A DNA stretch of 50,277 nucleotides from Bacillota bacterium (lineage in GTDB: Bacteria > Bacillota > Bacilli > Alicyclobacillales > SLC66): positions 1 to 50,277 of the forward strand of contig JAKACV010000019.1 of NCBI GenBank assembly GCA_021821085.1, written 5' to 3'. Below, one piece after another: positions 8,466 through 16,571 of this stretch. Under the pieces are notes generated by a model. The model ran no database searches and was not told the DNA's origin. It was given only the letters and a program-made list of their open reading frames with translations. The position numbers and the translations under genes were made by a program. Each line of letters starts with the position of its first letter. The stretch's first letter is position 1.

Positions 8466-8776
8466 AAAGTGATCTGATGCCCCTGCAGACCCTTTCCCCA
8501 TCATGTGGTTCAGTATATCAGAGGCTGGTGCTTTGATTCGCCTGCACACAACGTAGACAAAGACAACACCAGTTTTCACTCAAGTTGGCTTACTCATGAA
8601 TGCCAATCCGATTATCAGTGGCACTTGGCGTTCCCTTCGGCATATCAAATCTCGGTCCGAAATGTTTTCCCCAACTCATCACTGAGTCCAAAATAGTGCC
8701 GGAACTTGTAAATGAGGGACCTCCACCGGGCAGGATTGACATAGTTCTCTCCGATGACAATCCCTTGTTCACCTGT
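8466..8776. other. Intergenic, likely left part of a decayed insertion sequence
   Basis: Between the Rpn gene and the next transposase. Both strands contain short open frames with no convincing start or family. I see no inverted repeat that would define the element end. Confidence 0.3.
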
Positions 8777-10042
8777 ATGGCGATTATACCACAACTCAGC
8801 TTATTTTCGTGGAATGAAATGGATTCTCTGGGCGACTTGGCGCGCCTGCGATTGGTGCTGACTTCGATGCCTGACGAGGCGCTTTTAACTCGTCTTCATG
8901 CACACCGCGGTCGTCGGGGTCGCAATGATCACCCGGTTCGTGGCATGTGGAACTCGCTGCTGGCAGGCGTCGTGTTTCAGCACCTGAGTATCGAAAGTCT
9001 GCGCCGGGAACTGGCGCGAAACGCACAGCTTCGAGAAATGTGCGGTCTTTGGGACATCCCATCCGCGAGCGCCTATACTCGTTTTCTACAAAAGCTCCTT
9101 CGTTATACAGAGGAACTCGATGCGATGTTCGATCACTTGGTCAAAGCGTTGCGAGAAACCTTGCCGGGTTTCGGTGAACACCTAGCGATCGATAGCAAAG
9201 CGATCTCGTCATGGGCGAACCACCCGAGTAAAGAGAGTGAGCCAGACGGACGGCGCGACTTAGACGCCAACTACGGGGTCAAAAGTTACAAGGGCCTTCA
9301 CAAGGACGGCAAGCCATGGGAGAAAGTGGTTCGCTGGTTTGGTTACAAGCTCCATCTGGTCGTGGATGCGGCGTATGAGCTACCCGTAGCCTTCTCGGTA
9401 ACACCCGCTTCAAAGTCGGACATGCCGGGAGCACACGACTTACTGAATCGAATGTAAACGCGACAAAGACAGATACTGAGGTCGGCCCAGACGATGGCCG
9501 CGGACAAAGGGTATGACGACGGCAAACTGATTACAAGATTGTGGGATGCATACAGGATTAAGCCCCTCATCGACCTGCGTAGGATGTGGAAAGACCCGGA
9601 CGAAACGCGCCTGTTGCCTGGACAGACAAACGCCGTGTACGATCAGACGGGGGCTGTCTACTGCTATTGTCCGGAGACGAACGTGCGACGCGAGATGGCT
9701 TGCGGAGAATTTGAAAAAGATCGTGGAACGCTTAAGAAACTGTGTCCGGCTAAACAGGTTGGGATTCTCTGCGCGGGACAATCGCAGTGTCCTTTGGCCA
9801 GTGGGCTACGCGTGCCGATGAATGTAGACAGACGAATTTTTACGCCGATCGATCGAGCGAGTTACAAGTGGAAGCGATCCTATAAAAGGCGAACGGCCAT
9901 CGAGCGAGTCAACAGTCGATTAGACGTGTCATTAGGATTTGAGGTGCACACAATTCGCGGACAGGAAAAGATGCAGATGCGGTGTGGGCTAGCCTTGTGC
10001 GTCATGCTGGCCATGTCGCTGGGGCGTATTCAAGAGAAGTAG
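8777..10042 (+). pseudogene. DDE transposase interrupted by an in-frame stop
   Basis: Two open segments in the same reading frame (8777-9457 and 9458-10042) are separated only by a TAA at 9455-9457, after LLNRM. Together they encode about 420 residues of an IS4/IS5-group transposase. The DDE residues are visible: Asp in LAIDSKA, Asp in AADKGYDD and Glu in RTAIERVNSR. A Cys-rich insertion lies between the second Asp and the Glu. The frame is open further upstream to 8600, but transposase-like sequence starts near ATG 8777. A nonsense mutation has probably inactivated it, unless the stop is read through. Confidence 0.75.
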
Positions 10043-10646
10043 AGTCAGTTGATGCGAAGTCTTGTGCGCAGCGTCTCGTAGAGAATGAGGATATGTAAAC
10101 GAATGAAGGATATGTAAACGAATGAAGGATATGTAAACGAATGAAGGATATCCACAGGCGCCGTCACGAGGGGGGGCCGATTTTGCGTGGCTTGAGGATG
10201 TCTAAGTGAGCGGGTGCGGTATGTGCGTAACGTATTTGCGCGGCCGAAGCGAAGCGTCACGGCATCCGGGCACGCAAGTGAAGCGCATGCCGTGCCCACT
10301 CGCGAGGCTCCAGTGACCACATCGAAAAAGGCTCCAAAAGATTGGTACTGGGCATGAGAGGGAATTGAAGGTAACATGGGGGTGACTCCCCCTTTCGACG
10401 AAGGATAGAGTTGGGTGGCTCTTCTTCGCGATTTTTGGGGTGGTTTTTAAATGTCAAGTGTTATTTGTGGATTTAGGTGATGTTTTCCCACTGATTTCGA
10501 AGTGGAATTTCCAATTCTCAACACTGTGCAGGCAAAGCTGCTACGTCAGTAGTGGAGGAAATGACAAAAACCCTAAGGTGAAAATCCCTTAAGGAATCAA
10601 TAGAAATTGAATGCCGAGAGGTTATTGAGAATAGGGGAGGATGGAC
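10043..10646. other. Long intergenic region after the mobile-element zone
   Basis: Holds the 19-bp tandem repeat (10089-10145) and a loose inverted repeat CACGGCAT/ATGCCGTG (10258-10265 and 10287-10294). After that comes AT-richer sequence with no gene. The final 25 bases carry the ribosome binding site of the hydroxybutyrate dehydrogenase gene. Confidence 0.4.
10089..10145. repeat. Three perfect 19-bp tandem repeats
   Basis: The unit GGATATGTAAACGAATGAA occurs three times head to tail at 10089, 10108 and 10127, followed by a partial copy (GGATAT). It lies about 45 bases after the decayed transposase. There are no spacers, so it is not CRISPR. Confidence 0.9.
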
Positions 10647-11432
10647 ATGGCAGAGCGGGTACTCGCGGAAAAAGTGGCGATTGTCACAGGTGCGGCGAGT
10701 GGGATTGGGCTTGCGATAGCCAATCGTTTTGCACAAGAGGGCGCGTGTGTGCTGATTTCAGATGTGAACGAGGCGGCTGCTCAGGAAGCGGCTGCTGCGT
10801 TGCGCCAGCAAGCACTCAATGCGCATGCAGTGCTGGCCGACATGACGCGCGAGGAAGATATTCGACAGATGGTTCAAATGGCCGAACAGCTTGGTGGAGT
10901 CCATATTCTTGTCAATAATGCGGGGATGCAGCACGTCGATGCTCTGGAGGATTTTCCTGTCGATCGCTTTCGTTTATTGGTTGATCTCATGCTTGTTGGA
11001 CCGTTTATTGCGACAAAATATGTATTTCCCGTGATGAAACGGCAGCAGTTCGGACGTATCCTCAATATGGCTTCTGTGAATGGATTGATCGGGTTTGCTG
11101 GGAAGGCTGCCTATAATTCAGCAAAGCATGGGCTGATTGGCTTAACTAAAGTGGCTGCTTTAGAAGGTGCAACCCACGGCATCACCGTTAATGCGCTGTG
11201 TCCAGGATATGTCGATACGCCGCTTGTACGAAATCAGTTATCCGATCTTGCAAAAAGTCGTGGTGTACCGCTTGCGCGAGTGCTGGAAGAAGTCATCTAT
11301 CCACTCGTGCCACAGAGACGCCTGTTAGAAACCTCAGAAATCGCGGATTATGCGCTGTTTTTAGCTACGCATCAGGCGCGTAGCGTGACAGGGCAGGCGG
11401 TTGTCATGGACGGAGGCTACTTGGCGCAATGA
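10647..11432 (+). CDS. 3-hydroxybutyrate dehydrogenase (SDR family)
   Basis: Short-chain dehydrogenase of 261 residues, predicted to interconvert D-3-hydroxybutyrate and acetoacetate with NAD. The cofactor motif TGAASGIG is near residue 15 and NNAG near residue 88. Catalytic Ser lies in MASVNG, and the Tyr-x3-Lys is in YNSAK. The segments MQHVDALEDFP and PLVRNQLSD are typical of hydroxybutyrate dehydrogenases rather than generic SDRs. ATG 10647 is used because GGGGAGG lies 6 bases upstream; ATG 10641 would sit directly on it. It is monocistronic and followed by a terminator-like hairpin. Confidence 0.8.
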   Translation: MAERVLAEKVAIVTGAASGIGLAIANRFAQEGACVLISDVNEAAAQEAAAALRQQALNAHAVLADMTREEDIRQMVQMAEQLGGVHILVNNAGMQHVDALEDFPVDRFRLLVDLMLVGPFIATKYVFPVMKRQQFGRILNMASVNGLIGFAGKAAYNSAKHGLIGLTKVAALEGATHGITVNALCPGYVDTPLVRNQLSDLAKSRGVPLARVLEEVIYPLVPQRRLLETSEIADYALFLATHQARSVTGQAVVMDGGYLAQ

Positions 11433-11494
11433 GCAAGGGTTGTGAATCATCACTCGTTTTTGAGTGGCAGCTGTGATGTATACAGGAGAATAAC

Positions 11495-11533
11495 ATGACG
11501 GAAAAAGTCTCGTCAGGGGAAATGACTACCTGA
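11495..11533 (+). CDS. Possible 12-aa peptide upstream of the hyf-like operon
   Basis: ATG 11495 has a near-ideal ribosome binding site (AGGAG, 7 bases upstream) and encodes MTEKVSSGEMTT before TGA at 11531-11533. The frame runs through the left arm and loop of the terminator-like hairpin at 11503-11545. This arrangement would suit translation-dependent attenuation, but it may be chance. Confidence 0.3.
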   Translation: MTEKVSSGEMTT

Positions 11534-11545
11534 ACGAGGCTTTTT
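11503..11545 (+). terminator. Rho-independent terminator-like hairpin
   Basis: AAAGTCTCGTCAGG pairs, with a small bulge, with CCTGAACGAGGCTTT, followed by a T run (CTTTTTG). It lies between the hydroxybutyrate dehydrogenase gene and the hydrogenase-like operon. Confidence 0.65.
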
Positions 11546-11548
11546 GTA

Positions 11549-11608
11549 TTGACGAGATACGAGTGATTGTGTTTTAATTTATATATCTTATAAGATTTTA
11601 ATATATAA
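11549..11608 (+). promoter_or_regulatory. Promoter and palindromic operator candidate for the hyf-like operon
   Basis: TTGACG (11549-11554) and TTTAAT (11573-11578) at 18-base spacing form a plausible sigma-A promoter. A second -10-like TATAAT is at 11604. Between them and the GTG start lies a perfect 12-bp palindrome ATCTTATAAGAT (11585-11596). An overlapping inverted repeat TTATATAT/ATATATAA spans 11579-11608. Such AT-rich palindromes over the transcription start are typical of ArsR-family operators, and an ArsR gene closes this operon. Confidence 0.45.
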
Positions 11609-11627
11609 TGATTTGGAGATGTGAAAT

Positions 11628-13487
11628 GTGTCTCGGATAGCCCACGTGGTGATCAACTTGATGACGGTTGTTTTCTCAAGCTTCTTGATATGCCTCGGGT
11701 GGATTGGGTTATATCATCCTTCTCTTCTTTTTGAACATCCGATTTTCAACATGTTTATACCCGTACCGTTTCTCGTTATCCAGTTGACGGTCGCTCCGAT
11801 ATCTGGTGTGTTTCTTATTGTCCTCGGAATTCTTGGGATTTTGTCCGCGCTATATGGGATTGGTTACGGTGTGATCTATTGTTCGAGACAGTATGGAGTA
11901 TGGCTCGATCTTGGGGTGCTTGCATTTGTAGCAACGATGGCACTCGTATTTTTAGCGGGGAACGCGTTTACGTTTCTTCTTGGATGGGAAACGATGTCGT
12001 TTATGTCGTATCTACTTGTCGTTTATGAGTCAGAAAGACCAGGAGTAGCCATGGCTGGGGTGATTTACTTAGCGATGACACAACTTGGGACTGTGTTTTT
12101 GGTTTTGGCATTTTATTTGTTGCACCAGTATACAGGCAGCTACGATTTTGCTGTTTTTGCACATGACGCTGCTGCACTTTCTCCGGTGTTGCAAACTGTC
12201 GTTTTTGTGTTTACTCTGATTGGATTTTCGCTCAAGGCAGGCATGATGCCTTTGCACATTTGGTTACCGAGAGCTCACCCTGCTGCGCCAAGCCATGTGT
12301 CGGCGCTCATGTCAGGCATCATGCTAAAGACAGCGTTATACGGGTTACTCTTGGTGAATTTTTATTGGTTGCACCCAGAGGCGTGGCGGGGGGCGCTCCT
12401 GATCGTACTCGGTGCAAGTAGCGCAGTGCTTGGCGCATTTCATGCGACGCAGGAATTGGATGTTAAACGCATTCTCGCCTATAGTAGCATTGAAAATATG
12501 GGCCTCTTATTTATGGGTGCGGGTATCTCGTTATTAGCACTTGCATTGCATCAGGTGACCCTTGCAGGAATTGCATTTTGCGCAACACTGTATCAGGCGA
12601 TCAATCATGCGGCGTTTAAAAGTTTATTGTTTCATGGTGCAGGGTCGATCATTCACGGAACGCATGAGCGATCACTGAATCGCTTAGGCGGGTTGGTGCG
12701 AAGAATGCCGTATACGACGTTCGCCATGGCGATTGGCTTGCTATCTGTGTCTGCGATTCCCCCCTTTAATGGATTTATGAGTGAATGGCTCCTATTTAGT
12801 GTCACTGCACGTATTATTCATGCCAATCTTCACAACATGCTAGGATTGTTACCGGTATTTGCAATGTTCTCGCTTCTTTTCTCAGGTGCGTTTGTGGCGC
12901 TCATGTCCGCTCGCATTTTTGGAATTGGGTTTCAGGGAGAGGGACGATCGAGCGGTGCCAAGCAGGCGCATGAAGCACCGATCACTATGCGAATCGCGTT
13001 GTTGCTTGGCGCTCTTGTTCCGCTCTTGCTTGGATTATTTCCTGTGCTGATTACACAGGCGTTGCGCTTAGCCTTGCCACCGACTGAGAGCTATGCGGTT
13101 CGACAGATATGGTATTCACAAAACGCTATTTCCATGTCAATTTTGCCGTTTCTCTTATTGGCGATTCTTGGCGGCGGTGGATTTGTCGTGTGGCTTGCCG
13201 TCCGCATATGGGCCGGAAAGGAACGGCGTCAGATCGCACCAACCTGGACATGTGGAGGCAGCCGTTTGGCAAACATGTCGTATAGTGCGACAGGTTTTTC
13301 ACAGCCAGTACGACGGACCTTTAGCGTATTCAAAATTCCTGTAGCGGGTGGCTACATGTACCATCCGACGTGGGACGTCGTCCTGAATACGGCGCGTCGC
13401 TTCCGGAGAATTCAAAATGGGAGTGTGCGGTCTTATCTTCTCTACTTATTTATTACGGTCATCGTGTTGTTGATTGTGGTGCGTTAG
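11628..13487 (+). CDS. hyfB: Hydrogenase-4 subunit B-like, antiporter-type membrane subunit
   Basis: 619-residue polytopic protein of the NuoL/MrpA family, HyfB branch, expected to carry ion translocation in a membrane-bound hydrogenase-like complex. Conserved charged residues are visible: Glu in WETMSFMSYLL and Lys in FSLKAGMMPLHIWLP, followed by AHPAAPSHVSALMSG, a family signature. A long C-terminal tail carries further membrane segments. GTG 11628 is preceded by TGGAGATG. It is the first gene of a tight six-subunit operon, with the promoter and palindrome directly upstream. Confidence 0.85.
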   Translation: MSRIAHVVINLMTVVFSSFLICLGWIGLYHPSLLFEHPIFNMFIPVPFLVIQLTVAPISGVFLIVLGILGILSALYGIGYGVIYCSRQYGVWLDLGVLAFVATMALVFLAGNAFTFLLGWETMSFMSYLLVVYESERPGVAMAGVIYLAMTQLGTVFLVLAFYLLHQYTGSYDFAVFAHDAAALSPVLQTVVFVFTLIGFSLKAGMMPLHIWLPRAHPAAPSHVSALMSGIMLKTALYGLLLVNFYWLHPEAWRGALLIVLGASSAVLGAFHATQELDVKRILAYSSIENMGLLFMGAGISLLALALHQVTLAGIAFCATLYQAINHAAFKSLLFHGAGSIIHGTHERSLNRLGGLVRRMPYTTFAMAIGLLSVSAIPPFNGFMSEWLLFSVTARIIHANLHNMLGLLPVFAMFSLLFSGAFVALMSARIFGIGFQGEGRSSGAKQAHEAPITMRIALLLGALVPLLLGLFPVLITQALRLALPPTESYAVRQIWYSQNAISMSILPFLLLAILGGGGFVVWLAVRIWAGKERRQIAPTWTCGGSRLANMSYSATGFSQPVRRTFSVFKIPVAGGYMYHPTWDVVLNTARRFRRIQNGSVRSYLLYLFITVIVLLIVVR

Positions 13488-13498
13488 GGGGGGAACTC

Positions 13499-14428
13499 AT
13501 GAGTGTGATTCAAGCGTGTTTACTCGTTTTTTTTGCACCGCTTGTACAAGGGGTCATCAAGCACACAAAAGCGTGGATGCAAGGCAGGAAAGGTCCATCT
13601 GTGTGGCAACCCTATCGTGAACTACGCAAATACTTTCGCAAGGGAACGGTTCTTTCGGATCAGTCGTCACTTGTCACAACGGTGGTTCCGTATCTGCAAC
13701 TGGCTTTGGTTTTTATGGCAGCCATGATGCTTCCAGTGGTTACGGCAGCTTCACATACACTACTCGCTTCTTCTGATATTTTCTTGTTTATTTATCTTCT
13801 CGGGTTTGCCAGATTGTTAACGGCTGTTGTTGGCATGGACTCTGGAAGTGCATTTGGTGGCATGGGCATCAGTCGCGATTTGTTTATCTCATTATTGGTG
13901 GAACCCACTGTGTTTCTCGCCATATTAGCTACAGGAATTGCCGCCAATATCTATAGTTTCTCCGGACTCTCTACTCAGTTGCTTTCACATCCAGTGGAGG
14001 AATTTACATTGACACATCTACTTGCAGCCGTGGCACTTTTTATGATTGTCATGACAGAAGTTGGCCGTTTGCCCATTGACAATCCTGATACTCACCTTGA
14101 ACTGACGATGATTCACGAAGCTGCAGTGCTTGATCTCTCCGGGCGTCATATTGCTTTGATGTCACTTGGTGCCTGGATGAGACAGTTGCTGTGGTTCACT
14201 GTGTTTTTGGATGTTTGTGTACCCGCTGGCATGGCATCGGGACTTACAGTGAGCGGGATTCTGCTTGGCGTAGTGGTTTGGATCGGTAAGGTTTTTGTAT
14301 TGGGTACGATGTTAGCTGCACTGGAAAGTGTCAATGCCAAAATGCGGCTTTTTGCTGTGCCGCGGTTCTTGACTTTCGCATTATCAATCGCTGTGTTTGC
14401 ATTACTGACTAATTTTGTGGCTGTGTAA
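13499..14428 (+). CDS. hyfC: Hydrogenase-4 subunit C-like, NuoH family
   Basis: 309-residue membrane protein homologous to NuoH/HycD, which links the soluble catalytic arm to the ion-translocating arm. Family segments include KAWMQGRKGPSVWQPYR near the N-terminus and TEVGRLPIDNPDTHLELTM with its conserved acidic residues. The start at 13499 has a GGGGGGGAA ribosome binding site 12 bases after the hyfB stop. Confidence 0.85.
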   Translation: MSVIQACLLVFFAPLVQGVIKHTKAWMQGRKGPSVWQPYRELRKYFRKGTVLSDQSSLVTTVVPYLQLALVFMAAMMLPVVTAASHTLLASSDIFLFIYLLGFARLLTAVVGMDSGSAFGGMGISRDLFISLLVEPTVFLAILATGIAANIYSFSGLSTQLLSHPVEEFTLTHLLAAVALFMIVMTEVGRLPIDNPDTHLELTMIHEAAVLDLSGRHIALMSLGAWMRQLLWFTVFLDVCVPAGMASGLTVSGILLGVVVWIGKVFVLGTMLAALESVNAKMRLFAVPRFLTFALSIAVFALLTNFVAV

Positions 14429-14455
14429 CGCATCTTTGATTAGGGAGGGAATCAG

Positions 14456-15094
14456 GTGGATTTCTGGCTTGATGTAACGGTTGTGGCCCTCATGGTCAGC
14501 ACGAGTTGGATTATCGCGATTCGCTATATTTCATCTGGGATTAAATGGCTATCGTTTCAATCGTTGATGTTGTCCTTACTTACAGGTGTGCTCGCCGTAG
14601 AGACTGGCCGCACTGATTTATTTGTCATCGCTGTGCTGACACTACTCGTAAAGGCAATTGCCATTCCTTATATTCTCTACCGTACGCTAAGGGCAGTGGG
14701 TGTCGATCGGCAGGCTGAGAAGACGTTTGGTCGTGATCGATTGATCATTGCGGTTCTCGCGATGTGGGCGATTGGATATTACGTTACACCTGATTTTGGT
14801 TTGGGTTATGGTCACAATGTGTATTTATCGGTTGCCATTGGCATGTTACTCAGTGGAGTTTTAATTATGATCACTCATAAAAAGGCACTGATGCAAGGGA
14901 TTGGGTTGATTGTTATCGAGAATAGTCTGTTTCTAGCTGCACTTTCAACCAGTTTCGGTATGCCGTTTCTCGTTGATATCGGAATCTTCTTGGATGTGTT
15001 GGTCATCGTCGTACTTATTTCAGCGTTATCTTTTCGTATGGACGAACTCTTGTCGAGTATGAGTATTGAAAAATTACGGCGGTTAAAGGGGTGA
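14456..15094 (+). CDS. hyfE: Hydrogenase-4 subunit E-like
   Basis: 212-residue integral membrane protein with about seven segments, matching HyfE. The C-terminal region, with VIENSLFLAAL and DIGIFLDVLVIVVLI, corresponds to the NuoK-like half of these proteins. GTG 14456 has AGGGAGG upstream. The stop is 4 bases from the next start. Confidence 0.8.
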   Translation: MDFWLDVTVVALMVSTSWIIAIRYISSGIKWLSFQSLMLSLLTGVLAVETGRTDLFVIAVLTLLVKAIAIPYILYRTLRAVGVDRQAEKTFGRDRLIIAVLAMWAIGYYVTPDFGLGYGHNVYLSVAIGMLLSGVLIMITHKKALMQGIGLIVIENSLFLAALSTSFGMPFLVDIGIFLDVLVIVVLISALSFRMDELLSSMSIEKLRRLKG

Positions 15095-15098
15095 TCAT

Positions 15099-16571
15099 GT
15101 GATTTTGCTATGGATGGTGCTCACCCCAGTTGTGACAGGTCTCGTTTGCGGCGTAACACGGCAGCAAAGGATACAAGAGATTTTTCACTTGATCGGAAGT
15201 GTAGCAACCTTTGTCCTTGTTTTATTCGTCGTATGGGATTTGGCGCAGTGTGGATCGATTACGGCGATGAATCAATTTTTTTATGCGGATGCACTAAGTG
15301 CAATTGTCCTTTTGATTGTCGGGATTGTAAGCTTTACCGCATCTCTTCATTCCATTGGATATATGCAAAAAGAAGTGGTCGATGGGCATTTGCATGACAC
15401 GCAGTTGCGGAGTTATTATGCATTGCTGCATCTCTTTATTGCAACGATGCTCTTTGTTCCGATCGTAAACAACCTCGGGATGATGTGGGTGGGAATTGAA
15501 GCTACAACTGTCGTATCTGCTTTTTTGGTCGCATTGTATCGTACCGCTGAGTCGCTCGAAGCGGCTTGGAAATACCTCATCTTATGTAGTGTCGGCATCG
15601 CCTTTGCTCTGCTCGGTTTAGTTGTTCTCTATAGTTCATCGGTTCAAGTTTATGGTGCTGCAGAAAATCGTCTGAACTGGACGTTTTTAAGTCATGTGTC
15701 ACAGCCATTGCCTACGCACTTATTACTTTTATCTTTTGTACTCTTGCTTGTCGGGTATGGGACAAAGGTTGGGTTGGCTCCTATGCACTTTTGGCTTCCA
15801 GACGCGCATAGCCAAGCGCCATCTCCTGCATCAGCATTGCTGTCTGGTGCATTATTAAACACGGCCTTTCTGGCCATCTTACGCATGTTTGCGATTGTGA
15901 TACGAATGGATGGGTCATTGTTTGTCTCTCATATTATGTTGGTTTTTGGCCTGTTATCCCTTTTCGTCGCTTTTCCTTTTATTTTATTGCAACAGGATGT
16001 GAAGCGCATGTTGGCTTTTTCAAGTGTCGAACAGATGGGGATTATCGCCTTTGGCATCGGGATTGGTGGCGAGGTTGGACTGGCGGCGGCGCTTTTGCAG
16101 ATGTTTAATCACGCTATGGCAAAATCCACCCTATTTATGACAGCGGGGAATATGACGCAGCATTATCAAACGAAAAACATGAGAAGAATGCGCGGCGCAC
16201 TACGTTCGATGCCGTATAGTGGACCGATTTTTCTCGTGGCGGCATTTGCCGTATCAGGGGCACCTCCTTTTTCACTTTTTACAAGCGAATTTGCACTCAC
16301 TGCGACAGCTTTTGCAGACGGATATTGGTTTGTTTCCGCGCTGTTCCTTGTCGTCATTGCGGCCATTTTTGGTGTGATGGTGTATCAAGCAGGCCGTGTG
16401 GTACTTGGCGACGCACCACATCGTGCGCAAGGTAAGGAGCGCGGTGGTTGGAGAACCATCCCGCTGCTGTTGCCATTGTCGTTCGTGTTTCTGTTTGGAT
16501 TATTCATTCCACATGCTGTGTTGGAACTCTTGCAACACGCGGCTCTCATTCTTGAAGGGAGGGCGCAGTAA
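15099..16571 (+). CDS. hyfF: Hydrogenase-4 subunit F-like, second antiporter-type subunit
   Basis: 490-residue NuoL/N/M-family protein of the HyfF type. Conserved Glu in WVGIEATTVVSAF and Lys in GYGTKVGLAPMHFWLPDA are present. The signature SQAPSPASALLSGALLN follows. Together with hyfB it gives two antiporter-like subunits; a hyfD counterpart is absent. GTG 15099 has AAAGGGGTGAT upstream. Its TAA stop overlaps the next ATG by one base (TAATG). Confidence 0.85.
   Translation: MILLWMVLTPVVTGLVCGVTRQQRIQEIFHLIGSVATFVLVLFVVWDLAQCGSITAMNQFFYADALSAIVLLIVGIVSFTASLHSIGYMQKEVVDGHLHDTQLRSYYALLHLFIATMLFVPIVNNLGMMWVGIEATTVVSAFLVALYRTAESLEAAWKYLILCSVGIAFALLGLVVLYSSSVQVYGAAENRLNWTFLSHVSQPLPTHLLLLSFVLLLVGYGTKVGLAPMHFWLPDAHSQAPSPASALLSGALLNTAFLAILRMFAIVIRMDGSLFVSHIMLVFGLLSLFVAFPFILLQQDVKRMLAFSSVEQMGIIAFGIGIGGEVGLAAALLQMFNHAMAKSTLFMTAGNMTQHYQTKNMRRMRGALRSMPYSGPIFLVAAFAVSGAPPFSLFTSEFALTATAFADGYWFVSALFLVVIAAIFGVMVYQAGRVVLGDAPHRAQGKERGGWRTIPLLLPLSFVFLFGLFIPHAVLELLQHAALILEGRAQ

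Noticed and set aside
8590..8772. 60-residue minus-strand frame upstream of the second transposase
   Set aside because: It reads like protein in part, but has no clear start site or family and lies in a decayed mobile region.
10089..10145. Direct repeats as a CRISPR array
   Set aside because: The copies are contiguous with no spacers, and no cas genes are present.
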